Below, piece after piece: positions 16,139 to 24,593 of a stretch of DNA of 36,540 bases. Source of the DNA: JAAAOH01 sp041686235 (GTDB lineage: Bacteria > Spirochaetota > Spirochaetia > DSM-27196 > PWMO01); the NCBI GenBank assembly GCA_041686235.1, contig JAWLED010000022.1, positions 1 through 36,540 on the forward strand. The letters run 5' to 3'. The stretch's first letter is position 1. Every line of letters begins with the position of its first letter. Under the pieces are notes generated by a model. It had not been told where the DNA came from. It did not search any database and saw nothing but the letters and a program-made list of their open reading frames with translations. A program made the position numbers and the translations under genes.

Positions 16139-18187
16139 TTAGCGAGCATGTTGTGTGCCGGCGTCGTGTATGTTCATGACTGCCGGAACGGTTCGGATGC
16201 TTTTCATTACCTTCTTTACGTGCTCACGCCGATCGAGCTCCATCGTAAAATAGGCCTCGAGATTCCCGTTGTCGTTTTCCTCGACTCGGCCCTCGATGAG
16301 GTGACCGTTGAGCTTCCGCACCGCCCCTTCGATCTCGCTGAAGAGATCCGAAGTCTTGTGTGCGGTAACCTTGAACCGCCGCGTGGCTCTCGGCGAGACC
16401 GTTTCCCATTCGACCTCGATGGCGCGCTCTTCGTAGTCGGGAATGAGCTTCAGGTTGGGACAATTGCGCTTGTGCACGATGATGCCTCGCCCACGCGAGA
16501 CGTAGCCGACGATGTCATCTCCGGTTGTGGGGTTACAGCAGCCGGCAAAGCGAATCATGACGTTACTCTCGTTGCCGATGCGCACCCCCACCTTGCGCCG
16601 ATCGAAGATTTTGGTTGCCGCCTCTTGGGGCTTTTCTTTGTTGGTTCGATCGGGCGAGGTACGGGCAGATTTCCCCGAGGTCTTGTCCGAGGGCTTCTCG
16701 TGCGTTTTCTGGGTATTGCGCCGCGCTACCACGCTCTGATCGATGATGAGGTTCTCGTCATGCTTGTTGAGCCAGTGCCGGATTTTCGAGCGTGCCCTGC
16801 CGGTGTGTGCATAGCGCAGCCAGTTGAGATGGGGATGCGCTTGAGGCGAGGTCATGATTTCTATGACCTGCGTGTTCTTTAGCTGTTCTTTCAGCGGGAT
16901 GATCGTGCCGTCGGCCTTTGCCCCGGCGGTACGATTGCCGACCTCGGTATGGATGTGATAGGCAAAATCGATCGCGGTCGAGCCCTTGGGAAGCTGGATG
17001 GCGTCTCCCTTGGGGGTGAAGACATAGATACAGTCTTTGAGGATTTCCCGCTTTATCTCCTCGAGAAATGCGCTCGAGGTAATCCGTTGTCCATCGAGGT
17101 CCTTGACCCGGTCGATGATGGGCAGGTCTTGCCCGTTTGCATTCTTTGCTCGCCCCTGCTGCTTGTACAGCCAGTGTGCCGCCACCCCGTATTCAGCGGT
17201 GCGATGCATTTCGCGGGTGCGAATTTGGATCTCGAGCATCCGCCCCCCGTATGAAAGCACCGTTGTGTGCAAGCTCTGGTAGCGGTTTGCCTTGGGCATG
17301 GCGATGTAGTCTTTGAAGCGCCCTTCGATGGGGGGCCACAACCGGTGTACCAACCCGAGCATCGTATAGCAGGCGGTTTCGTCCTCAGCGATGATGCGAA
17401 GCCCGAGCGTATCGTAGATTTCGTCGAGCGGCTTATTCCGCCGTTTCATCTTTTCGTAGATCGAGTAAAAGTGCTTCGCCCGTGCTTCGACCTCGATGTC
17501 GAGCCCCGCCTCGCGTGCGGTTTTGTGGATCGCCTTTTCTACCTGCTGCAGGTATTCCGCGCGGTCTCGCTTTTTCTGTTGCACGAACGCTTTGATCTGG
17601 TCATATGTCTCGTGGTTGAGGTGCTTGAGCGAAAGGTCTTCGAGCTCGTCCTTGAGCCAGGATATGCCGAGACGCCCGGCGAGTGGGGCATAGATGTCGA
17701 GGGTTTCCTGGGCAATCTCGCGTCGGCGGCGCTCGTTCTTGTACTCGAGCGTGCGCATGTTGTGAAGCTTGTCGGCGAGCTTGATCAAGATGACGCGGAT
17801 GTCCTTGACCATCGCGAGGAGCATCTTCCGGATCGTCTCGGTTTCTTGGACGTTTTTATTCTGCGCCTTGACCGTGGCGATCTTGGTGACCCCGTTCACG
17901 AGGGCATCGACTTCGCGTCCAAAGTTCTTCCGCAGCTCCTGCCGCGTCATCTTCGTGTCTTCGAGAACGTCGTGGAGCAGCGCAGCGGCAATGGTCGAGG
18001 CGTCGAGATTGAGCTCGAGCAACGTCTCAGCGACCTGAAGGGGATGCACAAAGAAGCTCTCTCCGGAATCGCGAAACTGCCCCTCGTGGAGTGTGCGCGA
18101 GCGTCGTGCAGCTGAGAGGATCCGCTTGCGATCCTCTTCGCTATACCCGTCGAGCTTTTTCTCGAATGCGCTAATGCTCTCTACCAT
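16139..18187 (-). CDS. rel: Bifunctional (p)ppGpp synthetase/hydrolase (Rel)
   Basis: A 682-residue RelA/SpoT-family enzyme of the stringent response. The N-terminal HD hydrolase domain is intact: FFVHPLQVAETLL (His48) and ALLHDVLEDT (His72, Asp73). The synthetase domain follows with AKHFYSIYEKM, IYDTLGLRII and RFKDYIAMPKANRYQSLHTTVL. A TGS domain starts near DCIYVFTPKGDAIQL. A region rich in Lys, Thr and Ser (about 505-540) precedes the conserved RFAGCCNPTTGDDIVGYVSRGRGIIVHKRNC segment, and a C-terminal ACT domain ends the protein. Both active sites look functional, as expected for a single Rel enzyme. It lies 24 nt behind prmC and 11 nt before tpx. Confidence 0.94.
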   Translation of the reverse strand: MVESISAFEKKLDGYSEEDRKRILSAARRSRTLHEGQFRDSGESFFVHPLQVAETLLELNLDASTIAAALLHDVLEDTKMTRQELRKNFGREVDALVNGVTKIATVKAQNKNVQETETIRKMLLAMVKDIRVILIKLADKLHNMRTLEYKNERRRREIAQETLDIYAPLAGRLGISWLKDELEDLSLKHLNHETYDQIKAFVQQKKRDRAEYLQQVEKAIHKTAREAGLDIEVEARAKHFYSIYEKMKRRNKPLDEIYDTLGLRIIAEDETACYTMLGLVHRLWPPIEGRFKDYIAMPKANRYQSLHTTVLSYGGRMLEIQIRTREMHRTAEYGVAAHWLYKQQGRAKNANGQDLPIIDRVKDLDGQRITSSAFLEEIKREILKDCIYVFTPKGDAIQLPKGSTAIDFAYHIHTEVGNRTAGAKADGTIIPLKEQLKNTQVIEIMTSPQAHPHLNWLRYAHTGRARSKIRHWLNKHDENLIIDQSVVARRNTQKTHEKPSDKTSGKSARTSPDRTNKEKPQEAATKIFDRRKVGVRIGNESNVMIRFAGCCNPTTGDDIVGYVSRGRGIIVHKRNCPNLKLIPDYEERAIEVEWETVSPRATRRFKVTAHKTSDLFSEIEGAVRKLNGHLIEGRVEENDNGNLEAYFTMELDRREHVKKVMKSIRTVPAVMNIHDAGTQHAR

Positions 18188-18211
18188 TTCTCGTCTACGC
18201 TCTTCATGCCT

Positions 18212-19048
18212 TCATGCGCGCCGGCCGAAAACCACCCGCCGGCGGCCGGCGAGGTCCTCCCTCGCGCCTACCTTACGGTAGCCATGGTCTTCCATCAATC
18301 GACGAACACACCCATTTTGGTCGTCGTCGAGCTCGATTACAAGATAACCATAGGGATTGAGAGAATAAAGAGCCTCCCGAATCAGCCGTCGGATGAGCTC
18401 GAGCCCATCCTTCCCCCCGTCGAGGGCCTCGGGGGGCTCCGGCCGGCCGCTTTCACGCATCTGCGCCACCTCTTCGGAGCGCAGGTACGGAGGATTGGAT
18501 ACGATGAGATCAAAGCCGCCTTCAACGTCCTGCAGGAGATCCGAGGTGATGCACTCGAGCTCCCGGCCGAGTATACGACGACTGTTGAGGCGAAACACCT
18601 CCCGCGCGTCTTCGGAGAGCTCGGAGGCAACGATATCCGGCTCGGGGCGCTCCGCTTTGAGCGTGACGGCAATGCACCCGGAGCCGCTACAGCAGTCGAG
18701 CACTCGGCCGCTTCCGTGTTCGTCAATGATCTCGAGTGCCACCTCGACCAACGTCTCGGTCTCGGGGCGTGGTACGAGTGAGCGCTCGTCCACGTAAAAG
18801 TCACGCCCGTAGAACTCTTTTTGACGGCGAATGTAGGATACGGGAACGCCGGCGGCTCGCTTCTCGAGTGTGTCACGATAGTTAGACAATGTGGTCTCGC
18901 CGATGGGGGTGAGGAACTCCGCAAAGAGGTGCTCTTTTGTCACCCCCATGCAAAACGATAACAGAACGGTCGCATCGAGGTACGGCGTTTGCACACCGGC
19001 GGCTCGAAGGCGGTCCGTGGCTTCGATAACGGCGTCTCGCACGGTCAT
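18212..19048 (-). CDS. prmC: Release factor glutamine N5-methyltransferase
   Basis: A 278-residue SAM-dependent methyltransferase that modifies the glutamine of the GGQ motif in release factors. The N-terminal helical domain binds the release factor. The Rossmann domain has VLDCCSGSGCIAVTL (SAM loop, about 135-149), and the catalytic VSNPPYLRSEEV (about 182-193) contains the NPPY motif that holds the glutamine. It sits 11 nt downstream of prfA, its substrate's gene, the classic pairing. The start at 19048 fits the family length. Confidence 0.94.
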   Translation of the reverse strand: MTVRDAVIEATDRLRAAGVQTPYLDATVLLSFCMGVTKEHLFAEFLTPIGETTLSNYRDTLEKRAAGVPVSYIRRQKEFYGRDFYVDERSLVPRPETETLVEVALEIIDEHGSGRVLDCCSGSGCIAVTLKAERPEPDIVASELSEDAREVFRLNSRRILGRELECITSDLLQDVEGGFDLIVSNPPYLRSEEVAQMRESGRPEPPEALDGGKDGLELIRRLIREALYSLNPYGYLVIELDDDQNGCVRRLMEDHGYRKVGAREDLAGRRRVVFGRRA

Positions 19049-19059
19049 GGTCGCTGAGC

Positions 19060-20127
19060 TCAGGTTTCGGCCTTCAGCGATTCCTCGCGCTCGGTCAACT
19101 GCAACGCCTCGATTGCCTCGTCGAGCTCGCCCTGCATAACCTGGTCGAGTTTGTAGAGCGTGAGGTTGATACGGTGGTCGGTCACGCGGTTCTGGGGGAA
19201 GTTATAGGTTCGAATGCGCTCCGACCGGTCTCCCGATCCAATCTGGTTTTTGCGCGCGGAGTCGCGTTCTTGGCGCTTTCGTTGTTCTTCAGCCTCATAG
19301 AGCCGGGCTTTTAGCACGCGAAGGGCCTTCGCCTTGTTTTTGTGCTGGGACTTCTCGTCCTGGCAACTGACCACCGTGCCGGTGGGAATGTGGGTCACGC
19401 GGACTGCTGAGTCGGTTGTGTTGACGCTCTGACCGCCGGGCCCGGAAGAGCGAAACACGTCGATGCGGAGGTCTTCGTTTGGGAGCTGGATGTCGGTGTC
19501 CTCGGCCTCGGGAAGCACCGCCACGGTGACAGCCGACGTGTGTATACGACCGCCGGACTCGGTGGTCGGTACTCGCTGCACGCGATGAACGCCGCTTTCG
19601 AACTTGAGCGTGCCGTAGACGTCCTTTCCTGCCACACTGAACGTGATTTCCTTGAACCCGCCGACTTCCGTAGGGCTTTGGTCCATGATTTCGAGTTTCC
19701 AGCGTTGTTTTTCGGCATACCGGCTGTACATCCGGTAGAGGTCCGCGGCAAACAGGGACGCCTCGTCGCCTCCGGTGCCGGCTCGGATCTCGACGATGGT
19801 ATCCTTCCCGTCCAGCGGGTCTTTCGGTACGAGCAGGAGCTTGAGCTTGTTCTGCAGTTTTTCTTGATGCTGTTCCAGCGACTCGAGCTCTTCGCGAGCC
19901 ATCGCCTTCATGTCGGGGTCCTTCTCTTGCTCCACGAGTTGGCGGGTTTCGGCGAGCGCCTCACGGTTTTCCTCGTACTCTCGGTACACCGCCACCAGCT
20001 CGGAGAGGTGGGAATGCTCCTGCATGAGCTCTTTATAGCGCTGCGGATCTTTGTGGATTTCCGGGTCGGCAATGATTTCCTGCAATTCTTCGTATCGTTG
20101 TCTGAGATGCTCGAGTTTTTCTTCCAT
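19060..20127 (-). CDS. prfA: Peptide chain release factor 1
   Basis: A 355-residue class I release factor that ends translation at UAA and UAG. The N-terminal coiled region is followed by the codon-recognition domain with VHRVQRVPTTESGGRIHTSAVTV. The tripeptide that reads the stop codon is Pro-Thr-Thr, fitting the RF1 P-x-T pattern (usually Pro-Ala-Thr or Pro-Val-Thr). The catalytic loop SSGPGGQSVNTTDSAVR carries GGQ, the target of PrmC encoded next. It is the first of prfA-prmC-rel-tpx and lies 57 nt behind the rhomboid gene. RF2 is excluded by the missing SPF tripeptide. Confidence 0.95.
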   Translation of the reverse strand: MEEKLEHLRQRYEELQEIIADPEIHKDPQRYKELMQEHSHLSELVAVYREYEENREALAETRQLVEQEKDPDMKAMAREELESLEQHQEKLQNKLKLLLVPKDPLDGKDTIVEIRAGTGGDEASLFAADLYRMYSRYAEKQRWKLEIMDQSPTEVGGFKEITFSVAGKDVYGTLKFESGVHRVQRVPTTESGGRIHTSAVTVAVLPEAEDTDIQLPNEDLRIDVFRSSGPGGQSVNTTDSAVRVTHIPTGTVVSCQDEKSQHKNKAKALRVLKARLYEAEEQRKRQERDSARKNQIGSGDRSERIRTYNFPQNRVTDHRINLTLYKLDQVMQGELDEAIEALQLTEREESLKAET

Positions 20128-20184
20128 AACGGTATCTCCTGCGACGGGTGCGAACGGACCGGCACGCGCGCCTCGGTTCGCGCG

Positions 20185-20733
20185 CTAAACACGGCGTGTA
20201 AAGCCGAACAAGCTCCCACAAACACCACCGGCGATGTGGGCGAACTGAGCTATGTTGTCCTCCTGCAGAGATCCCACCACCTCCCGTGCGAGAAACAGGA
20301 CGACCACGAGAATGAAGGTGAGGGGGATGTCTCCCGCGCGAATGTTGGTAAAGGAGACCAACAAAATCATCATGAACACGATGCCGCTTGCACCAAGCAA
20401 GCCGGTGGGCATCACGAGCACGTTTATGAGCCCCGTAACCACCGCCGTTATCACCATCATGAGTAAGAGCCGACTCGACCCGTACTTTTCCTCGAGAATC
20501 GGTCCGAGCAACAGGACGAATGCAAAATTGGTTATGAGGTGAGTCCAGCTTGCATGACCGACGGTATGGGTGACCAATCGCGGCCACTGCAGCGGATTGG
20601 CGAAATCCAGCTCGGCTCCGACCGAGAAGAAGGAGGCGGTTAGGTGTCCTCCGATCAATTGATCGAGCACGAGAACCGCTGCTGCGATGAGGGAAAACGT
20701 AAGTGTCACGGGAGCGTTATAACGAATGCGCAC
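20185..20733 (-). CDS. Rhomboid family intramembrane serine protease
   Basis: A 182-residue membrane protein with about six hydrophobic segments, the minimal rhomboid core. The catalytic serine is Ser116 in GLLGASGIVF and the histidine is His166 in FAHIAGGVCGSLFGF. His65 and Asn69 (WTHLITNF) match the oxyanion-side HxxxN motif. Rhomboids cut transmembrane proteins within the bilayer. I choose the GTG at 20733: AGGA lies six nt upstream, and the predicted promoter would start transcription near 20750, downstream of the alternative TTG at 20760. It is divergent from the NtrC-type regulator. The substrate is unknown. Confidence 0.85.
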   Translation of the reverse strand: MRIRYNAPVTLTFSLIAAAVLVLDQLIGGHLTASFFSVGAELDFANPLQWPRLVTHTVGHASWTHLITNFAFVLLLGPILEEKYGSSRLLLMMVITAVVTGLINVLVMPTGLLGASGIVFMMILLVSFTNIRAGDIPLTFILVVVLFLAREVVGSLQEDNIAQFAHIAGGVCGSLFGFTRRV

Positions 20734-20756
20734 CGATAATCCTCGCTGTGTCGCTA

Positions 20757-20785
20757 ACAATAGTAGGCTATCACCGCCCCGTCAA
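20757..20785 (-). promoter_or_regulatory. Promoter for the rhomboid-prfA operon
   Basis: Minus strand TTGACG (20785-20780), 17 nt, TATTGT (20762-20757). The predicted start near 20750 leaves a short leader with the AGGA site before the GTG at 20733. Its -35 element lies three bases from the -35 of the divergent regulator promoter. Confidence 0.6.
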
Positions 20786-20788
20786 GGT

Positions 20789-20817
20789 TTGCGAATGCAC
20801 GAGGGATGAACTATTCT
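20789..20817 (+). promoter_or_regulatory. Near-leaderless promoter for the NtrC-type regulator
   Basis: TTGCGA (20789-20794), 17 nt, TATTCT (20812-20817), then 11 nt to the ATG at 20829. The predicted start is about five nt before the start codon. Only a weak AGAAAGAA precedes the ATG. Confidence 0.5.
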
Positions 20818-20828
20818 TAGAAAGAATT

Positions 20829-22244
20829 ATGGCGGCGGAAACACAGCAAGAGCCTTCAATACTGGTCGTAGACGACGAATACGTGGCACTCGAGCGATAT
20901 CGCGCCATACTCGAAGCCTACGAGGTGAAGCACTACATCATCTGCGAGGACGCGCGCGAGGTTTCCGGCATTCTCGAGAGTCGACCCGTAAGCGTCGTGC
21001 TTCTCGACCTCAATATGCCGAATATTCGCGGCGAAGAGTTGCTCGAGCTGATCGTGGAGCGCTACCCCGATATCCCGGTGATCGTACTGACCGGCGAGGA
21101 CGACGTCGATACGGCGGTCAAATGCATGAAAGGCGGTGCATTCGATTACATGACGAAGCCGATCGACGCAAACCGTCTCATGAACGCGGTGAACCATGCG
21201 CTTCGCATCCGAGAGCTCCAGCGCGAAGTGCGTGTTCTCTCCGCCTCGGAGACCTCGGCGCGAGTCGACAATCCCGAAGCGTTCGAGGGGATTATCACCG
21301 TGAGCCCGACAATGCGTAAGCTCTTCAGCTACGCCGAAGCGGTAGCCCCCAGCCCGAAGGCTGTGCTCATAACCGGCGAAAGCGGTACCGGCAAAGAGCT
21401 CATGGCCCGGGCGATACACCGGATTTCCGGTAACCGCGGGGAATTCGTGCCGGTAAACGTCTCGGGGCTCGACGATACCATGTTCTCCGATACGCTGTTT
21501 GGCCACGTGAAGGGTGCCTTCACCGGGGCCGAGAGGGACCGTCCGGGGCTCATCGAGCGAGCCCGCCACGGCACGCTGTTTCTCGACGAGATCGGCGACC
21601 TCGAAAGCGGTGCGCAGATCAAACTGCTGCGACTATTGCAGGAGCGGGAGTACTACCCCCTCGGCGCAGATACCGCTCGGCGTTCGCAGACCCGCATTCT
21701 CGCGGCGACGAACGCTGATCTCGCCAAGCGCCAGCAGGAAGGCAGGTTTCGAAACGACCTCTATTATCGGCTCATCGGTCATAGAATCGATATCCCGCCG
21801 CTCCGTGCGCGCCCGGAAGATCTGACGGCGCTGTTCAACCACTTCCTCCAGGAGTCGGCCTCCGCACTCGGTCGACCCCTTCCGGCTGTTCCCCGCGGGC
21901 TCTTTGCGCTGCTCTCGACCTACGATTTTCCGGGAAACGTGCGCGAGCTCCAGTCGATGATATACGACGCGGTCAGTCGCAGTGAAGCGGGGACTCTGTC
22001 GTTACGGTTTTTCCAGGAATACTTCGATCAGCAGGGGCGGGGCGTTTCGCAGGAGCACGGCGAAGCGGACGAGTACTCGGCGCCGGTGATATCGCACAGC
22101 GGGCGCTTTCCGACGCTCCGGGAGGTCGAGGACTATCTCATAAACGAGGCTCTCGAGCGGGCGGAGGGTAACCAGAGCATTGCCGCGCGAATGCTCGGAG
22201 TTTCCCAATCGACGCTCAGCCGCCGCACGCGAAAGCAGAACTAG
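20829..22244 (+). CDS. Sigma-54-dependent response regulator (NtrC family)
   Basis: A 471-residue transcriptional activator with three domains. The receiver (about 10-130) has acidic residues Asp15/Asp16, phospho-acceptor Asp60 (VVLLDLNMPN), Thr88 and Lys110. The AAA+ domain (about 152-385) has Walker A GESGTGKE (183-190), the sigma-54 contact loop GAFTGA (229-234) and Walker B TLFLDE (249-254). The C-terminal Fis-type helix-turn-helix ends in GNQSIAARMLGVSQSTLSRR. All parts needed to open a sigma-54 promoter are intact. No histidine kinase gene is adjacent, so it is an orphan here. A near-consensus sigma-54 promoter lies 190 bp downstream, before the ABC transporter operon, the most likely target. 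The start at 20829 is chosen over upstream codons because receiver homology begins directly and the promoter lies just before it. Confidence 0.9.
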   Translation: MAAETQQEPSILVVDDEYVALERYRAILEAYEVKHYIICEDAREVSGILESRPVSVVLLDLNMPNIRGEELLELIVERYPDIPVIVLTGEDDVDTAVKCMKGGAFDYMTKPIDANRLMNAVNHALRIRELQREVRVLSASETSARVDNPEAFEGIITVSPTMRKLFSYAEAVAPSPKAVLITGESGTGKELMARAIHRISGNRGEFVPVNVSGLDDTMFSDTLFGHVKGAFTGAERDRPGLIERARHGTLFLDEIGDLESGAQIKLLRLLQEREYYPLGADTARRSQTRILAATNADLAKRQQEGRFRNDLYYRLIGHRIDIPPLRARPEDLTALFNHFLQESASALGRPLPAVPRGLFALLSTYDFPGNVRELQSMIYDAVSRSEAGTLSLRFFQEYFDQQGRGVSQEHGEADEYSAPVISHSGRFPTLREVEDYLINEALERAEGNQSIAARMLGVSQSTLSRRTRKQN

Positions 22245-22248
22245 TTCC

Positions 22249-22339
22249 ATGCATGTTGCATAACTTGCATCATAGCGCATAGCCAAGCAAGTGATTTCTG
22301 CATAAACACTTATTTGCCTCGCTACGAGACCTTATGCAA
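22249..22339 (+). promoter_or_regulatory. Cluster of TGCAT inverted/direct repeats, candidate activator sites
   Basis: Directly after the regulator's stop lie ATGCA-TGT-TGCAT (22249-22261, a 13-bp palindrome), TTGCATAA (22256-22263), TTGCATCA (22265-22272), CTGCATAA (22298-22305) and the inverted TTATGCAA (22332-22339). They lie about 95 to 185 bp before the -24 element at 22434, the usual distance for enhancer sites of NtrC-type proteins. The stretch is AT-rich compared with the genes around it. Binding by the adjacent regulator is inferred. Confidence 0.5.
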
Positions 22340-22432
22340 AATGAATAAGCCTTCCTTTGTCATGCCCCGGGGTTAACCGCGTAAGTTCTTTTCATATAAA
22401 GCTTTATTTGTTTCTCGTTTTGCGCGTTTAGT

Positions 22433-22448
22433 CGGCACGGTGCTTGCA
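22433..22448 (+). promoter_or_regulatory. Near-consensus sigma-54 (-24/-12) promoter of the ABC operon
   Basis: CGGCACGGTGCTTGCA matches the TGGCACG-N4-TTGCA consensus with one mismatch, at its first base. GG (22434-22435) and GC (22446-22447) are exactly 12 bp apart. Transcription would start near 22458, giving a leader of about 190 nt before the permease gene at 22646. It points at the ABC transporter genes and lies between them and a sigma-54 activator gene. Confidence 0.75.
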
Positions 22449-22470
22449 ATGATTCTGTGTGTCCGAGCTC

Positions 22471-22526
22471 ATGTAAGTATCATGTAAGAATCATGTAATA
22501 AGAATGTAAAAACCTATGTAAAAGAG
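22471..22526 (+). repeat. Five ATGTAA direct repeats at 11-bp spacing
   Basis: ATGTAA occurs at 22471, 22482, 22493, 22504 and 22516, that is with periods of 11, 11, 11 and 12 bp, about one helical turn. The first units read ATGTAAGTATC and ATGTAAGAATC. The array covers about +14 to +69 from the predicted sigma-54 start site. Direct repeats with 11-bp spacing are how OmpR/PhoB-type regulators bind, so it may be an operator. As RNA each unit is also a start codon followed by a stop. From its end to 22645 I see no further element. Confidence 0.7.
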
Positions 22527-22645
22527 ACCTTTTCGTCTTGGTGCTCTGCGGCCGTCTGTTTGCACCGGCCGCGCCGGCGCCGGAAACGTGGGCCGGCGAG
22601 AGGGGTGGTTGAAACGAGATACGCGCTCGAGTATAACGAAGGCCC

Positions 22646-23566
22646 ATGGTGTCGTTCGTTGCGCGGCGTGCGGGGCGGCTCGCGCTAACCGTCCTTCTCA
22701 TCTCCACTCTCGTGTTCTTCCTGCTGCGAGTACTGCCCGGCGATCCGGCGGAAGTCGTTGCCGGTGTGGAGGCCTCCGAGGCTGAGCTCGATGAGATTCG
22801 CACCCGACTGGGTACGGACAGACCGGTTGCCGTCCAGTACGTGAATTGGCTGGTTGACCTGGCGCGCCTCGATTTCGGTGAGTCGTTTTTCTCATCGAGG
22901 CCGGTGCGGGTGCTCATCCTCGAGCGCCTGCCGGTGACCCTGCTTCTTGCAGGTCTTGCCTTTAGCTTTTCACTCGTGGTTGCAATTCCCCTCGGGGTTA
23001 TGTCGGCGGTGCGTCGCGGCACGCTCATCGACTACGTGGGCATCGTCTACTCGCAATTGGGAATGGCTATACCCGGGTTCTGGCTCGGCATTCTGTTACT
23101 CCTGGTGTTCTCGGTCAAACTCGGACTCGTACCGCTTTTCGGCGCCGACGGCTTCGCCCACTTCATTCTCCCCGCTCTGGCGCTCGGTGTAAGCCGGTCG
23201 GCGGTGCTCGTGCGCATCGTGCGAAACTCGACATTACAAGAGCTCGACCGCGAGTACGTGCTTACCGCCGAATCGAAAGGCCTCGCCGAGCGTACCATTC
23301 GGTACCGTCATTTGTTGCGAAACGCGCTTCTGCCGGTGATAACGATTGCCGGCATCCAGCTCGGCTATATGCTCGGGGGTACGATCATAATCGAGCAGGT
23401 GTTCTCGCTGCCGGGACTCGGGAGATTGTTTCTCTCGGGCATATACGACCGTGACTTTCCCGTAATCCAGGCGTCGGTCATTTTCCTCGCTGTCGTGTTT
23501 TCTCTTTTGAACTTTATAGCTGATGTCCTCTACAGCGTTGCCAACCCGCGAATACGGGTAGGATAG
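22646..23566 (+). CDS. dppB: ABC transporter permease (DppB/OppB type)
   Basis: A 306-residue inner-membrane permease of the peptide/nickel ABC importer family. An N-terminal helix is followed by the family motif LRVLPGDPAEVV (about 27-38), then a periplasmic segment and five more helices. The cytoplasmic EAA loop that meets the ATPases is EYVLTAESKGLAERTIRYRHLLRNALLPV. The final AVVFSLLNFIADVLYSVANPRIR is typical of DppB. It is the first gene behind the sigma-54 promoter. Only a weak AAGG precedes the ATG. The substrate may be di/oligopeptides, but the family also takes nickel, sugars and other solutes. Confidence 0.88.
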   Translation: MVSFVARRAGRLALTVLLISTLVFFLLRVLPGDPAEVVAGVEASEAELDEIRTRLGTDRPVAVQYVNWLVDLARLDFGESFFSSRPVRVLILERLPVTLLLAGLAFSFSLVVAIPLGVMSAVRRGTLIDYVGIVYSQLGMAIPGFWLGILLLLVFSVKLGLVPLFGADGFAHFILPALALGVSRSAVLVRIVRNSTLQELDREYVLTAESKGLAERTIRYRHLLRNALLPVITIAGIQLGYMLGGTIIIEQVFSLPGLGRLFLSGIYDRDFPVIQASVIFLAVVFSLLNFIADVLYSVANPRIRVG

Positions 23567-23579
23567 GCGAGGAGATACA

Positions 23580-24593
23580 ATGTCGCATTCCTCCGAGAAT
23601 TCCAACGCGTTGCTTCGCATCATAGACCTCTCGGTTAGCTTCGGCGAAGGTCGGGCACGACTGCGGGCGGTCCGCAACGTCTCGCTCGATGTCCTCGATC
23701 GCGAGATTCACGCGTTGGTAGGCGAGTCCGGGGCGGGAAAGAGCGTCACCGCGCGGGCGATCCCGGGACTCTGGCCCCACACCGCGCACCTCGAGAGCGG
23801 CGCGGTGTACTATCGGGACACCGAACTGAGCTCTCGCAGCCGAGAGCAGCTGCGGAGCTTCCGCGGGGCAAAAATCGGGATGGTGTTTCAAGACCCCGGA
23901 CGCCACCTCAACCCCTCCTTACCTATGGGGCGACAGGTTTCCGAGCCCATGGAAGAGCATCTCGGGCTCTCGCGCGGAGCGGCTCGGGCGCGGGCCTTAC
24001 GCTTGCTCAAGCTCGTGGAGCTCTCCGACGCCCGGCGCGTGCTCAGAAGCTACCCGCACGAGCTCTCCGGCGGTATGAAGCAGCGTGCGCTCATCGCGAT
24101 GGCTATCTCCTGCGGCCCCGGCCTTCTCATCGCCGATGAGCCGACAACCGCGCTCGACGCCACGGTGCAGGGGCAGATTCTCAGTCTCCTTCGGCGGTTG
24201 CGGGACCAACTCGATATGGGCATCCTCTTCGTCTCCCACGACTTTGGTGTCGTGCAGGCGGTGGCCGACCGGATCTCGGTGATGTACGCCGGCGGCATCG
24301 TGGAAAGCGCGCCGGCCGAGCTCTTGTTCCAAGGACCCCTGCATCCATACACGGACCTGCTCATTAGCGCCATTCCCGAGCCGCACAAACGGGGAAGTCG
24401 ACTTCGTTCGGTCCCCGGCGCGGCTCCGGACCCGCGCCTCAGCTATAGCGGCTGCCCGTTTTACGCCCGCTGTCCGCTGGCTCGGGACATATGTGCTCGC
24501 GTGGCCCCGCCGCTCGTCGAACACGCCCCGGGGCACTATGCCGCATGTCACTTCGCCGATGAGCTGCGAAAGAGGGATTCAGTGCATGGGTGA
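23580..24593 (+). CDS. dppD: ABC transporter ATP-binding protein (DppD/OppD type)
   Basis: A 337-residue ATPase subunit. Walker A is GESGAGKSVTA (about 48-58), the signature LSGGMKQRALIAMAI, Walker B LLIADEPTTALD, and the switch histidine follows in FVSHDFG. The C-terminal oligopeptide-transporter extension has the conserved cysteine cluster CPFYARCPLARDIC and a last Cys in YAACHF, seen in OppD/DppD and able to bind an Fe-S cluster in some members. GAGGAG precedes the ATG, 13 nt after dppB. Its 3' end overlaps the next gene by eight bases. Confidence 0.92.
   Translation: MSHSSENSNALLRIIDLSVSFGEGRARLRAVRNVSLDVLDREIHALVGESGAGKSVTARAIPGLWPHTAHLESGAVYYRDTELSSRSREQLRSFRGAKIGMVFQDPGRHLNPSLPMGRQVSEPMEEHLGLSRGAARARALRLLKLVELSDARRVLRSYPHELSGGMKQRALIAMAISCGPGLLIADEPTTALDATVQGQILSLLRRLRDQLDMGILFVSHDFGVVQAVADRISVMYAGGIVESAPAELLFQGPLHPYTDLLISAIPEPHKRGSRLRSVPGAAPDPRLSYSGCPFYARCPLARDICARVAPPLVEHAPGHYAACHFADELRKRDSVHG

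Noticed and set aside
20734..20760. TTG start at 20760 for the rhomboid protein
   Set aside because: The predicted promoter -10 overlaps it, so the codon would lie upstream of the transcript; the GTG at 20733 has AGGA at proper spacing.
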